A stretch of DNA of 43,105 nt from Paracoccaceae bacterium (GTDB taxonomy: Bacteria; Pseudomonadota; Alphaproteobacteria; Rhodobacterales; Rhodobacteraceae): the NCBI GenBank assembly GCA_022824005.1, contig JAJEBG010000038.1, forward strand, positions 1 through 43,105, read 5' to 3'. Positions 7,080-17,300 of this stretch are shown one piece after another. Each line of letters opens with the position of its first letter. Within the stretch, counting starts at the first letter, position 1. Made by a program: the position numbers and the translations under genes. Under the pieces are notes generated by a model, which was not told the DNA's origin, searched no databases, and was given only the letters and a program-made list of their open reading frames with translations.

Positions 7080-9434
7080 TCAACCCGACAGCAAGGTTGG
7101 CACGATAGTCACAATTTCCGGCAACAACCATAACAAGACTAGGCCAACGATTTGGATCACGACGAAAGGAGCCGCTCCTCGGTAGATGTGCCCGGTTGTC
7201 ACTTCCTTTGGGGCCACCCCCCTGAGATAAAAGAGGGCAAATCCAAAGGGCGGCGTCAAAAAGGAGGTCTGGAGATTGATGGCAATCATAATGGTCACCC
7301 AAGCCGGATCGAGCGTGCCGCCATAAATCACCGGTCCGACAATGGGGACAACGATGTAGATAATTTCGAGGAAATCAAGCACAAATCCGAGAACAAATAG
7401 GATCACCATGACAATGATGAAGACCACCATTTCTTCGTCAAAACTGCGGAGAAAATCTTGAATATAGTGTTCCCCACCAAAGGAGATGACCACCAAGTTC
7501 AGGAGTTGCGAGCCAATCAAGATGGTGAAGACCATTGAGGTCACTTTCGCGGTTTCACGAACGACAGGTGTCAGAATACGATTCTTAAACAATGTCCAAA
7601 TGGCATAGAGCAATCCGATCATGGCGATTGAATAGGCCGCTTGAGCGACAAAAAAGGCCAACACATCATCAATACCGATTGAGTCAATTGAAATTCGCAT
7701 ATCAAAATTGATGCCGGCCAGTATCATGATGACAACAGCGAAACTGGCAATAAGGATCATTTTTCCACTGCGATTCTGTTCTTTGAGAGCGCGATAGCCC
7801 GCCAACATGATCGCTCCGGCGGCCCCAAGAGCCGCGGCGGGAGTCGGGTTGGTAATGCCACCGAGGATGGAACCGAGGACCGCGACGATCAAAACCAAGG
7901 GTGGAAAGATAACTCTGATCAATTCGTTTTTAGACAAGATGAGTGTCGCCTGCCAAGAGCCATAAATCGTTGCGATCAATGGGATGGCGAGAATCACGAC
8001 TAGCAGTCCCGATGAGGTCATTGGTGTGATGAAAGCGATATCGGCCAAGAGGGCCGCAACGATGCCAATGCCCCCGATGATTAAGGGGCGCGGATGAGTT
8101 TGTTTTGAACATCCACGCGCGGCCACCAAAATCAGCGATAAGAGGAGAAAACTGACGACAATTCCTGAGGAGAATGGGGCGGCGTTAGCGAGGCGCTCGG
8201 CCAACGCGATTTCAAGTTCAGCTTCGGTTAATTCGCGGCGGCTTGACGCCCCTCCAGCGTTGTTGATTTCTTCCTGTTTGGCTACCGAATCATCCCATTT
8301 CTCTTGGCCATGAAGCGCGATCATCGATTCGCTGCATTGTGGAGAGACATTGGTTCGAAGTTCAGCCGTTTCACCTAAATTGGTAAATTTAGCCAACACA
8401 ATGGCGCGATTTTCTACAAATCCCAGAAGAGCTGCCGAGATAACGATGGCGATCAATGTGCTCGGAATGGCAAGAAACCAGATCAAACGATGCTTGATGG
8501 AGACGATTTCTTGTCCTTTCCTATCAAGGGAGGGCACTGGGGGGGCCTTGGTGGGGTTAACCAAGGCAAAACCAAAGGCCAGGAGCGCGTATAAGAGGGC
8601 GAGCATCAGACCGGGCAGGATCGCGGCTTGAAAAAGTGTGCCGACAGACAACACTGCCGCCTTGCCTAAATAAGTCAAGGCGTCAGTGCATCCCGCCGCC
8701 GCCGCCCGTGTCTCTTGCGCCGTTGCGTAGATATCGGCCGCTAAACTTCCGAGCAAAACAATCACAATGGAAGGCGGAATGATCTGTCCTAAAGTGCCTG
8801 ACGCGGCGATGACACCTGTCGCCAATTCTGGCGAGTATTTGTTTCTCAGCATTGTGGGCAAGGACAAGAGACCCATTGTGACCACCGTAGCCCCCACAAT
8901 CCCCGTTGAAGCCGCGAGGAAAGCCCCCACCACCACAACAGACACGGCGAGCCCGCCCGGCAAAGGTCCAAAGACTCGCGCCATTGTGGTCAGCAAGTCA
9001 TTAGCGATACGAGAGCGCTCAAGGGTAATGCCCATCAATACAAACATGAGAACCGCGAGTAGGGTTTCTAGTGATTGGCCGGCCAAAACCCGCTCATTTA
9101 TACGATTGACGATAAACGAGACCCGTCGGTTGAGCGCCTCTTCCCACCCGCCGGGGAAAACGGGTTGTTCAATGGTCGGTAAATCAGGGTATCGAAAAAG
9201 AGAGATATCAAGCCGGGAGATACCATCGGCGAGTAGTGCCGCGTATTCATCGCTTGAGGTATCAACCGCGGTGTGAATTAGGAAACCTTGCGTGTCAAGA
9301 ACGGCGACGATTCCAAAAGAAATAATGGCCGCCCCGCCGATCGAGAAAGCCACCGGGAAGCCCGAGAGAATGCCAGCAAAGAGGCAAAGAAAAACCACAA
9401 TCAGGCAAATTTCAATGCCGTCAATGCCGAGCAC
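7080..9434 (-). CDS. dctM: TRAP transporter large permease (DctM), extended form
   Basis: The membrane translocation subunit of a TRAP transporter, which takes up organic acids using an ion gradient. Seen: 784 residues with many hydrophobic segments and the DctM/DedA-like motif SGTLGQIIPPSIVIVLLGS. The last 100 residues hold the second-half signatures (LDFLEIIYIVVPI, LQTSFLTPPFGFALFYLRG). Known: common DctM proteins are about 425-430 residues; this one is longer because of a soluble insert at about 48-118 and a long polar segment at about 340-410, and it has additional central helices. Long DctM forms accompany TakP-type binding proteins. It starts at GTG with GGAGG upstream, 18 bases after dctQ, as the last gene of dctP-dctQ-dctM. 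Confidence 0.93.
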   Translation of the reverse strand: MLGIDGIEICLIVVFLCLFAGILSGFPVAFSIGGAAIISFGIVAVLDTQGFLIHTAVDTSSDEYAALLADGISRLDISLFRYPDLPTIEQPVFPGGWEEALNRRVSFIVNRINERVLAGQSLETLLAVLMFVLMGITLERSRIANDLLTTMARVFGPLPGGLAVSVVVVGAFLAASTGIVGATVVTMGLLSLPTMLRNKYSPELATGVIAASGTLGQIIPPSIVIVLLGSLAADIYATAQETRAAAAGCTDALTYLGKAAVLSVGTLFQAAILPGLMLALLYALLAFGFALVNPTKAPPVPSLDRKGQEIVSIKHRLIWFLAIPSTLIAIVISAALLGFVENRAIVLAKFTNLGETAELRTNVSPQCSESMIALHGQEKWDDSVAKQEEINNAGGASSRRELTEAELEIALAERLANAAPFSSGIVVSFLLLSLILVAARGCSKQTHPRPLIIGGIGIVAALLADIAFITPMTSSGLLVVILAIPLIATIYGSWQATLILSKNELIRVIFPPLVLIVAVLGSILGGITNPTPAAALGAAGAIMLAGYRALKEQNRSGKMILIASFAVVIMILAGINFDMRISIDSIGIDDVLAFFVAQAAYSIAMIGLLYAIWTLFKNRILTPVVRETAKVTSMVFTILIGSQLLNLVVISFGGEHYIQDFLRSFDEEMVVFIIVMVILFVLGFVLDFLEIIYIVVPIVGPVIYGGTLDPAWVTIMIAINLQTSFLTPPFGFALFYLRGVAPKEVTTGHIYRGAAPFVVIQIVGLVLLWLLPEIVTIVPTLLSG

Positions 9435-9452
9435 GATGGAGCCTCCTATTCA

Positions 9453-10343
9453 TCAACTTGAAGGTATCTCCGTCGCCTGGTTTCCCAAGATATCGGGATC
9501 GGCAAATCGTCCCTCAGAATCAGGGCCCTCACGAAATTCGAGAAAGGATCGGAAGAAAAATGCAATCGCTTGCAGGATGACAAGACCTGTGAAGGCCACG
9601 AGCAACACTTTGAACAAAAAATATCCATCAAACCCGTTAGGTGAGAAACCAATTGTCTCGACATTCCAACGAACCGCCCGAGCTTTGAGCAAGAGTCGAT
9701 CGAGCGTATCTGACGCTGATGGTTTGGGCACTATGAGGTGGCGCCACATAAAAAACCACGCAAACAGCCAAACCATCAACATGGAGGGCAGCATAAATAG
9801 AAGGGAGCCCATCATATCAATGATTTTTTTTGTCCTAAACGCCGCCTTGGCGTAGAAAATATCGACCCGGACATGTCCACCCTGGATAAATGTATATCCG
9901 CAGCACAGGCAAACGACCAAGGCATTGTAGAGTTTTAACTCCTCAGCATACCAACTTAAGTCTTTTGTGAAAGTGTATCCGAATGGGCCCACAGAAATTT
10001 CTGCGACCCGAAAAATCCTTTGCAAAGCGACAATGACAACCTGTTGAACAACCATGAGAAGACCGGCGTAGGCGAAAAAACGGCCGATCCAGTTGCCAAT
10101 GAATTCAAGGATACGGACCATCGCCCACATGATCGGTCGCTGCCAAATTCCGACCCCAGTCAAAATCAGCAACAGCATAAGCATGACGAAGAGGAATTCG
10201 TGTGAGCCGCCATAATAGATAAAACGCATCAACGCTTGCTTATCCGTCCAGTCCAACCACAGACTGGGATGAGAAAGCGCATAAACCAGATGATAAGGCG
10301 ATTGCCCAAGATTGGTAAAAAAACTGACGATCAAACTAAACAT
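9453..10343 (-). CDS. dctQ: TRAP transporter small permease (DctQ)
   Basis: The four-helix-type small membrane subunit that partners DctM. Seen: several hydrophobic segments (for example EFLFVMLMLLLILTGVGIW near residue 50 and YNALVVCLCCGYTFIQGGHV with the family's GGHVRVD motif). At about 300 residues it is longer than the usual 160-230, as is common for TakQ-like partners of long DctM. The start is uncertain: I use the ATG at 10343, which has no good ribosome site. A TTG at 10397 would overlap the hairpin behind dctP. It lies between dctP and dctM on the minus strand and is translated in the same operon. Confidence 0.85.
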   Translation of the reverse strand: MFSLIVSFFTNLGQSPYHLVYALSHPSLWLDWTDKQALMRFIYYGGSHEFLFVMLMLLLILTGVGIWQRPIMWAMVRILEFIGNWIGRFFAYAGLLMVVQQVVIVALQRIFRVAEISVGPFGYTFTKDLSWYAEELKLYNALVVCLCCGYTFIQGGHVRVDIFYAKAAFRTKKIIDMMGSLLFMLPSMLMVWLFAWFFMWRHLIVPKPSASDTLDRLLLKARAVRWNVETIGFSPNGFDGYFLFKVLLVAFTGLVILQAIAFFFRSFLEFREGPDSEGRFADPDILGNQATEIPSS

Positions 10344-10385
10344 GTGACGCTGCAACCAAAATGTACTGATTGAGTCAGAGGAGTG

Positions 10386-10413
10386 GGCTTTCCCCAATCA
10401 AATGGGGAAAGCC
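10386..10413 (-). promoter_or_regulatory. Perfect intercistronic hairpin between dctP and dctQ
   Basis: GGCTTTCCCC and GGGGAAAGCC form a perfect 10-bp stem with an 8-base loop, 20 bases past the dctP stop. There is no T-run after it. It probably protects the dctP message end or partly terminates transcription, giving more binding protein than permease. Confidence 0.7.
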
Positions 10414-10433
10414 TTAACTGTTGACGGGAATGA

Positions 10434-11513
10434 TCAGACGATTCCCACACGGGCCCGCTGACGAGCATATTCGCCGGTCGATTGGTCAAACCAACTAGAA
10501 GTATCCTTCATTGAGGCCAGATAGCTATCGTAGACCGCGGAAAAGAGGGGATCTTCCCGATTAGCTTCAAGAACTGAATTCGTCGCTTCAGCAAATGCAT
10601 CCCAAACCGAATCCGGGAAAACATTGACTTCAACGCCCGACGCCACCAAACGGTTCAGCGCCGTGGAATTGTTCACATTGAATAAGGAGATCGTATACTC
10701 GTGGGCGTGCGCCGAGGCCGATTGAATCACAGATTGTTGTGATGGTGTCAGCGAGTCATAGACGTCACGATTCATCGCCAACGAGAGAGCCGCGCCCGGC
10801 TCGTGGAATCCAGAAGCATAGTAGATCTTTGTGATTTCTTGGAAACCCGCCTGTTCGTCTGCCCACGGGCCGATCCACTCTGTTCCGTCAATAGCCCCTG
10901 AAGACAGAGCTTGGTAAATTTCGCCCCCGGGTAAGTTCTGTACAGAAACGCCAAGTTCACCAAGGGCGCTTCCACCGAGGCCTGGCATGCGGAATTTGAG
11001 GCCGGTCAGATCATCGGCACTTTCGATTCGTTTGCGGAACCAGCCACCCGCTTGTGCCCCCGTATTACCAGCAATGAATGATTTCAGTCCGAAAATCTGT
11101 CCCAGTTCATCATGGAAATCAATGCCACCACCGTGATAATACCACGCCCGTAACTCTGGGGCTGTCATGCCGAAAGGTACAACGGTGAAAAAAGCATAAG
11201 CAGGGTGTTGGCCAATAAAATAGTAATCAGCGGCGTGATACATATCGGCTTGGCCGGATGTGACCGCATCAAAACTCTCCAATGCCCCCACGAGTTCACC
11301 GGCCGCTTTTAGATCGACCGTTAATTGACCATCGGTCATTTCGGTAATCTTATCGGCGCAGAATTGTGCGCTGTCATGCACACCGGCAAATCCACGAGCC
11401 CACGTGGTGACCAAAGTTAATGTACGCTTGCCTTGCGCGATCGCCGGAGCCGCAAGGCCTGCGGCAGCTGTGCCGCCAACGGCAGCTGTGGCTAAAAAGG
11501 ATCGTCTGTCCAT
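10434..11513 (-). CDS. dctP: TRAP substrate-binding protein, TakP-like
   Basis: The periplasmic binding protein of the TRAP system. Seen: a signal peptide with RRSF and a hydrophobic core ending at AAPAIAQ (about residues 1-27), suggesting Tat or Sec export. The TakP-like motifs are WYYHGGGIDFHDE, AGNTGAQAGGWFRKRI, LKFRMPGLGGSALGELGV and GAIDGTEWIGPWADEQAGF. Known: TakP of Rhodobacter binds 2-oxo acids such as pyruvate through an Arg and a bound sodium, so a 2-oxo or related carboxylate is the likely ligand; this is by resemblance only. The ATG at 11513 is preferred to an ATG 12 codons upstream because it begins the signal peptide and has GGGAG upstream. It is the first gene of the operon. 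Confidence 0.92.
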   Translation of the reverse strand: MDRRSFLATAAVGGTAAAGLAAPAIAQGKRTLTLVTTWARGFAGVHDSAQFCADKITEMTDGQLTVDLKAAGELVGALESFDAVTSGQADMYHAADYYFIGQHPAYAFFTVVPFGMTAPELRAWYYHGGGIDFHDELGQIFGLKSFIAGNTGAQAGGWFRKRIESADDLTGLKFRMPGLGGSALGELGVSVQNLPGGEIYQALSSGAIDGTEWIGPWADEQAGFQEITKIYYASGFHEPGAALSLAMNRDVYDSLTPSQQSVIQSASAHAHEYTISLFNVNNSTALNRLVASGVEVNVFPDSVWDAFAEATNSVLEANREDPLFSAVYDSYLASMKDTSSWFDQSTGEYARQRARVGIV

Positions 11514-11880
11514 TTCAATTTCTCCCAAAAAAAGCCATAAAAAGGCCAACTAAATTAACTTTTTTAAAACCATATATTCTTGTTGGATTCAAGACTTTTT
11601 TTGCCCGCCAATTGAATTGAATGAAGCAATAGACCTATTGTCCTCCCCTATTAGACAATTTTCAGAGCTGATGACTCGTCTCAATAATCTCTATCGCCAT
11701 TAAGATGGTTTTACCTCATGATAAAGCCGCACGGGCTGTGGTAAACGAATCGCGTCAGGTGTTGTGCCCAGAGTTTAGGTTGAAGAACAGGATCAAATAC
11801 TTTTTTGTTATAGCTCCCAACAAGTTGACGCTTCACGCCCTTCCATTTATTGCCAACCTGTCCGATCGGGAGCAAATGTG
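11514..11880. other. Divergent promoter region, dctP / ilvB
   Basis: About 370 bases separating the divergent TRAP operon (minus) and ilvBN (plus). The dctP side is very AT-rich. On the ilvB side there is a ten-codon frame at 11671-11703 (MTRLNNLYRH) followed by a weak imperfect hairpin (TTTACC 11710-11715 with GGTAAA 11740-11745). That could be a leader peptide and attenuator, but the peptide is not rich in Ile or Val. No other gene is seen. Confidence 0.4.
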
Positions 11881-13704
11881 ATGAACATAGAAAAATTGAA
11901 CCATTCTCCGTCCGTCTTTGATGAAGCGGGCCAGGAGAATGTCGACCCCAATCTTATGTCGGGGGCACAGATTGTTATCGAAGCGCTCAAGGCGCAGGGC
12001 GTCGACGTCATTTTTGGTTATCCTGGCGGCGCAATTCTTCCAATCTATGACTGGCTGCCGAAGGCGGCGGATGGCAAAATTCACCATGTTTTGGTTCGCC
12101 ATGAGCAAGGAGCTGTCCATGCCGCCGAGGGGTATGCCCGTGCCACAGGTAAGCCCGGCGTGGTTCTCGTGACGTCGGGGCCAGGTGTGACCAACTCCAT
12201 CACGGGTCTCGCCGATGCTCGAATGGATTCGGTTCCAATTGTCCTGATTTCGGGACAGGTGCCCACTTTCATGATCGGCACCGATGCTTTTCAAGAAGCT
12301 GACTCGATCGGAATTTCACGACCATGTACCAAACACAATTGGTTGATCAAGGATACTAACGAGATCGCCGATGTGGTCCACTCGGCGTTTCACGTCGCTC
12401 AAGCCGGCAGGCCGGGACCTGTATTGATTGATATTCCAAAAAATGTACAAATTGCGAAAGGTCTTTATCAATCGCCGCATGCTCGACATCGACAACGGTA
12501 TCAACCCAAGACTCGGCCCGATCATTGGAAGATGGAGACATTGGTTGAGTGGATGGAAACCGCCAAACGGCCAATCTTCTATACCGGTGGTGGTGTCGTC
12601 AATTCCGGCGTCAGAGCATCACGACTCCTGACTGAATTGGTCGACGCGACGGGATTTCCCGTGACTTCAACTGTCATGGGGTTGGGCTGCTATCCAGCTT
12701 CAGGAAAAAACTGGTTGCATATGCTCGGGATGCACGGGAGTTTCGAAGCCAACCATGCCATGCATGACTGTGACTTAATGATTAATGTGGGCGCGAGGTT
12801 TGATGACCGTATTACGGGACGGATATCACATTTCAGTCCCCATTCTCGAAAAGCTCATATCGATATTGATCCTTCATCAATCAACAAGAATATCCAGGTT
12901 GATTTGGACATCATCGCTGACGCGGCCGAGGCATTGGAGATGTTATTGGAGATATGGACATCAAGGGGTCGAAAGAAGGACCAATCAAGCCTCAACGAAT
13001 GGTGGAAGACGATTGGGCAATGGCGTGAAGTGAAGTGTTTTTCTTACGATCACGACACGCATTTTATCAAACCCCAATATGCGCTTGAGCGCCTTGAAGC
13101 GCTAACGGCGGGGATGGATCGCTATATCACGACTGAGGTGGGACAACATCAGATGTGGGCGGCACAATTCTTGCGGTTCGATGAACCGCGGCGATGGCAA
13201 ACATCAGGGGGGTTGGGTACGATGGGTTATGGTGTGCCATCGTCATTGGGTATTCAAATGGCGCATCCCGATGCTCTAGTGATCAATGTCGCGGGCGAGG
13301 CTAGCTGGTTGATGAATATGCAAGAGATGTGTACCGCCGTTCAAGAACGGGCCCCCATCAAACAATTTATCCTGAATAACGAATATTTAGGGATGGTTCG
13401 CCAATGGCAGGAATTGTTGCATGAAGAGAATTATAGCCAATCCTATTGTGACTCCCTACCCGATTTTGTGAAATTGGCCGAAGCCTTTGGGTTTAAGGGA
13501 ATCTCAATTTCAAGACCTGATGAATTGGATGATGCTATCATAGAGATGCTGGAATATGATGGGCCGGTGATCTTTGACTGTCGCGTGGTAAAATTGGAGG
13601 GATGCTATCCGATGATTCCGGCTGGCAATGCTCACAATGAAATGTGGCTTGGCCCACCTAACCGTGATCAATCGGAGAAAGCCGAAGAGTCGGTCTTGGT
13701 GTAG
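11881..13704 (+). CDS. ilvB: Acetolactate synthase large subunit
   Basis: The catalytic subunit of acetohydroxyacid synthase, a ThDP- and FAD-dependent enzyme making acetolactate or acetohydroxybutyrate for valine, leucine and isoleucine. Seen: FGYPGGAILPIYD, the catalytic Glu75 in VRHEQGAVHAAEGYARATG, the FAD-region motif VGARFDDRITG and the C-terminal ThDP/Mg region GEASWLMNMQEM followed by ILNNEYLGMVRQWQELLHEE. The ThDP motif has Glu (GEAS) where many family members have Asp (GDGS); I judge it a lineage variant because everything else is intact. The ATG at 11881 has CGGGAG eight bases upstream; a GTG immediately before it is also in frame. About 607 residues, a normal length. The ilvN subunit follows ten bases later. 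Confidence 0.95.
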   Translation: MNIEKLNHSPSVFDEAGQENVDPNLMSGAQIVIEALKAQGVDVIFGYPGGAILPIYDWLPKAADGKIHHVLVRHEQGAVHAAEGYARATGKPGVVLVTSGPGVTNSITGLADARMDSVPIVLISGQVPTFMIGTDAFQEADSIGISRPCTKHNWLIKDTNEIADVVHSAFHVAQAGRPGPVLIDIPKNVQIAKGLYQSPHARHRQRYQPKTRPDHWKMETLVEWMETAKRPIFYTGGGVVNSGVRASRLLTELVDATGFPVTSTVMGLGCYPASGKNWLHMLGMHGSFEANHAMHDCDLMINVGARFDDRITGRISHFSPHSRKAHIDIDPSSINKNIQVDLDIIADAAEALEMLLEIWTSRGRKKDQSSLNEWWKTIGQWREVKCFSYDHDTHFIKPQYALERLEALTAGMDRYITTEVGQHQMWAAQFLRFDEPRRWQTSGGLGTMGYGVPSSLGIQMAHPDALVINVAGEASWLMNMQEMCTAVQERAPIKQFILNNEYLGMVRQWQELLHEENYSQSYCDSLPDFVKLAEAFGFKGISISRPDELDDAIIEMLEYDGPVIFDCRVVKLEGCYPMIPAGNAHNEMWLGPPNRDQSEKAEESVLV

Positions 13705-13714
13705 TGAGATAGGC

Positions 13715-14275
13715 ATGTCCAAACTAAATTTATCAAAGGGAGCGTCGCGCCGGTCGGCTTATGATCTTAGAAAGTCACGATCTTCGAACGCTGAACCTCA
13801 CACCTTGTCGATCCTCGTTGATAATGAGGCGGGAGTATTGGCCCGAATTGTGGGCCTATTCGCCGGGCGGGGTTTCAATATTGAGAGTTTAACCGTGACC
13901 GAGGTTGATCACACGGGACATTTGTCACGAATTACTGTCGTGAGCACCGCTTCGGATGATGTCATTCAACAAATTCGTGCTCAAGTTGAGACGGTCATTC
14001 CGGTACACGAAATTGTTGACTTGACCAAGGATGGCCATTCTATTGAACGTGAGTTGGCACTGTTTTTGGTTGATGAAGAGCAGATAAGCCGAACCCAAGC
14101 GCAAGAGCTGGCTGAATCATTTGGTGCCCGCCTGATTGATACCAAAACAAACCACATCATTATTGAAAAATCGGGCACCTCCGACGAAATTGATGAATTG
14201 TTCGATCGCTTGAGATCTGCGGGTCTTAAGGAAATATCAAGAACTGGTGTGGTGGGTCTCTCTTTGACCACTTGA
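13715..14275 (+). CDS. ilvN: Acetolactate synthase small (regulatory) subunit
   Basis: The ACT-domain regulatory subunit that activates IlvB and gives valine feedback inhibition. Seen: after a basic, unconserved leader of about 25 residues, an ACT domain begins with HTLSILVDNEAGVLARIVGL and FAGRGFNIESLTV, then the second ACT-like domain with RELALFLVD and GARLIDTKTNHIIIEKSG. Length is 186 residues from the ATG at 13715, normal for the family. The frame is open further upstream into ilvB, but this ATG lies just after the ilvB stop and fits the family start. It is co-transcribed with ilvB and converges on nrdJ. Confidence 0.93.
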   Translation: MSKLNLSKGASRRSAYDLRKSRSSNAEPHTLSILVDNEAGVLARIVGLFAGRGFNIESLTVTEVDHTGHLSRITVVSTASDDVIQQIRAQVETVIPVHEIVDLTKDGHSIERELALFLVDEEQISRTQAQELAESFGARLIDTKTNHIIIEKSGTSDEIDELFDRLRSAGLKEISRTGVVGLSLTT

Positions 14276-14297
14276 TCCTAAATGTTGCGAAGGAGAA

Positions 14298-14324
14298 CCG
14301 CTGCCCTGAGACTCAGAGCAGCGG
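14298..14324. terminator. Likely bidirectional terminator between ilvN and nrdJ
   Basis: CCGCTGC (14298-14304) pairs with GCAGCGG (14318-14324), and the interior CTGAG/CTCAG extends the stem. It sits in the 65 bases between two convergent genes. No T-run is present on either side, so it may act with Rho or as an mRNA end stabiliser. Confidence 0.55.
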
Positions 14325-14340
14325 CGGACGACACGTCGTT

Positions 14341-17300
14341 TCAACTGCAACCCGTTGTGGTCCCACATGTGGTGCAATACATACAGGTACCGCTCCGCAC
14401 CAATGTGAAATTGCCGCATTCACTGCACGCATCTCCCTCGAATCCTTGCATACGGGCCAGACTGCGATGATCTTCAACCACCATAGTTGAGCCATCGTCG
14501 GCGGCAAGCGGTGCGGAAGAGGTCATCGCGGCGGCGACTTCTTTGGTTGTGCCGTCATTCTGTTGATTCGCAAAGGGAATCCGATTGCGGGTATATCCGG
14601 CCGACGTCGCTTTGATCAATGCCTTCTGTACATCCAAGCTTTCCGACGGTGAGGACTCTGTTGTATCTTGTTTACCCCCCCCCGTCTCTTCATCTAAATG
14701 ATCAAAACGAAAACCCTCGGGCTCCACATGCGCTAAATCTGTGCGGTCAAGATAACTGACACCCAATTCACGGAAGATATAATCAATGATTGAGGTGGCT
14801 TGCTTGATTGTCTCGTTACCACTGACCACGCCAGAGGGTTCAAAGCGGGTGAAAACAAAAGCGTTTACAAAGGTATCAAGCGGCACGCCATGCTGCAGTC
14901 CGATGGAGACAGCGATAGCAAAATTATTCATCATGGCTCTGAAACCGGCGCCTTCTTTGTGCATGTCAATGAAGATTTCACCCAATTCCCCATTTTGATA
15001 CTCGCCTGTCCGTAGGTAAACCTTGTGCGAGCCAATCATCGCTTTTTGGGTGTAACCCTTGCGCCGTTGGGGGAGATTTCGTCGCTGACGTATGATCTGT
15101 GTTTCCACAACCTGCCGGACCGTATCGACTACCCTCGCCTGCGGATGGCTGTCCTCTCCGATTTGTTCAACATCCTCAAAACCGTTGATGGTCGATGAAA
15201 GAGGTTGGCTTAATTTTGACTCGTCACGGTAAAGCGCGATCGCTTTCAGGCCTAATTGCCAGGATTGATGATAAGCCATCTTGCAGTCTTCAATGGTGGC
15301 CTCGGCGGGCATATTGACGGTTTTAGATATCGCGCCCGAGATAAAGCTTTGTGCCGCCGCCATCATCTTGATGTGACTAGCTACACTCAGACGACGTTGG
15401 CCTTTGTGACCGCATCTAATCGCACAATCAAAGATCGGTAAATGTTTATCTTGGATATGAGGCGCGCCTTCCAACGTCCGGGCCCCACACAAATAATCAT
15501 TAGCTTCGTCAATCTGCTGCTCGGAAAATCCAAGATGTTTGAGGAGATCAAATGTGGGTTCTTGGAGTTTCTCGGTTGCGATACCCAAGATATCACGGCA
15601 GAAATTTTCACCCACGGTAAAGGGGTTGATCACAAACCTTATATCAAAAGCACTTCGAATATGTTGTTTGATTGAGGAGATTTCGGTTTGACTGAAGCCG
15701 AAACCTTGTAAAGTCTCAGAATTGATATGCGGCGCGTTGTCAATGGCAGAATTATCTTCTGATGCGTGACCCACAGCATATCGGACAATATCGGCGATCT
15801 GCGCGTCGGAATAATTCAAGGCTGCAAGGGCTTTGGTCACCGATTGATTGATGATTTTAAAATGGCCACCGCCGGCAAGCGTCTTAAATTTCACCAGCGC
15901 AAAATCGGGTTCAATCCCGTTGGTATCGCAGTCCATGACCAACCCGATTGTTCCGGTGGGCGCGATGACCGTGGTTTGAGCGTTTCGAAATCCGTGTTTC
16001 TTGCCCATGCTCAACGCCCGATCCCATGCTTCACGGGCCAAATCAACCAACCTCTTATCGGGACAGTTGGCCGCATCAAGGGGCACCGGGGGCGTCGACA
16101 TATTGTGATAGCCCTCTTCTTCGCCATGCGCGGCCTTACGATGGTTGTCGATGACCCGTAGCATATGAGTCGAATTCTTTCGGTAGCCGGGAAAGGAGTT
16201 GAGTTCAGAAGCCATTTCTGCCGATACGGCATAAGACTCGCCGCACATCAACGCCGTCAGTGACGCGCATAGGGCCCTCCCCTCGTCCGAGTCGTAGGGA
16301 ATTCCCATACTCATCAGCAATCCACCAATATTGGCATAGCCGAGTCCTAATGTCCGAAAACGATAAGAAAGGTCAGCGATTTCTCTGGAAGGAAATTGTG
16401 CCATGGTGACAGAAATTTCTAACGTGAGAGTTAGAAGGCGGATCGCATGGATATATTCATCGTGCTGGAATTGCTTTTCCCGTTGGAAAGCGAGGAGATT
16501 GAGCGACGCAAGATTGCACGCTGTGTTATCCAGAAACATGTATTCGGAACAGGGATTGGAGCCTCGGATTTCTCCATCTTCTGGGCATGTGTGCCAGCTA
16601 TTGATGGTGTCGTGAAACTGGATACCAGGATCGGCGCACGCCCAGGCCGCGTGTCCGACGTCCTCCCAAAGTTGTCGCGCCGCGAGCCGTTTTGTTTCGC
16701 GACCATTGGTGCGCGCCAATAACGGCCATTGACCATCTTGTTCGACGGCATGGAGAAACTGATCCGTCACACGAACCGAATTGTTTGAATTCTGTCCCGA
16801 TACGGTCGCGTAGGCTTCTGATTCCCACTGCGTATCGTACGTATCAAAGTCAATGTCTGTGTATCCCTGCCGCGCATATTGCAGAACACGTACGATATAG
16901 GTCGGTGGGACCTGTAATTTTTTGGCCTGACGAATCGCCGCCCGCAGATTTTGATTGGTTTTCGGATCACAGGCTTTTTCCACCTCGCCATCCCAAGTTT
17001 GGATTGCCTTAAAAAGATCTTTCAAACATTGTTCTGTGACTTGCGAGCCGCAGACCAAGGATGCGACTTTTTGTTCTTCACGCATCTTCCAATTGACAAA
17101 TTCTTCAATGTCAGGGTGATCGATATCGCAGATGACCATTTTGGCCGCCCGCCGTGTGGTGCCGCCGCTCTTAATGGCTCCTGCGGCACTGTCACCGATT
17201 TTAAGAAAACTCATCAACCCACTGGATTTCCCACCGCTCGCGAGGGGCTCGTTAATGCCTCGAACATTAGAAAAATTGGTTCCTGTGCCCGAGCCAAATT

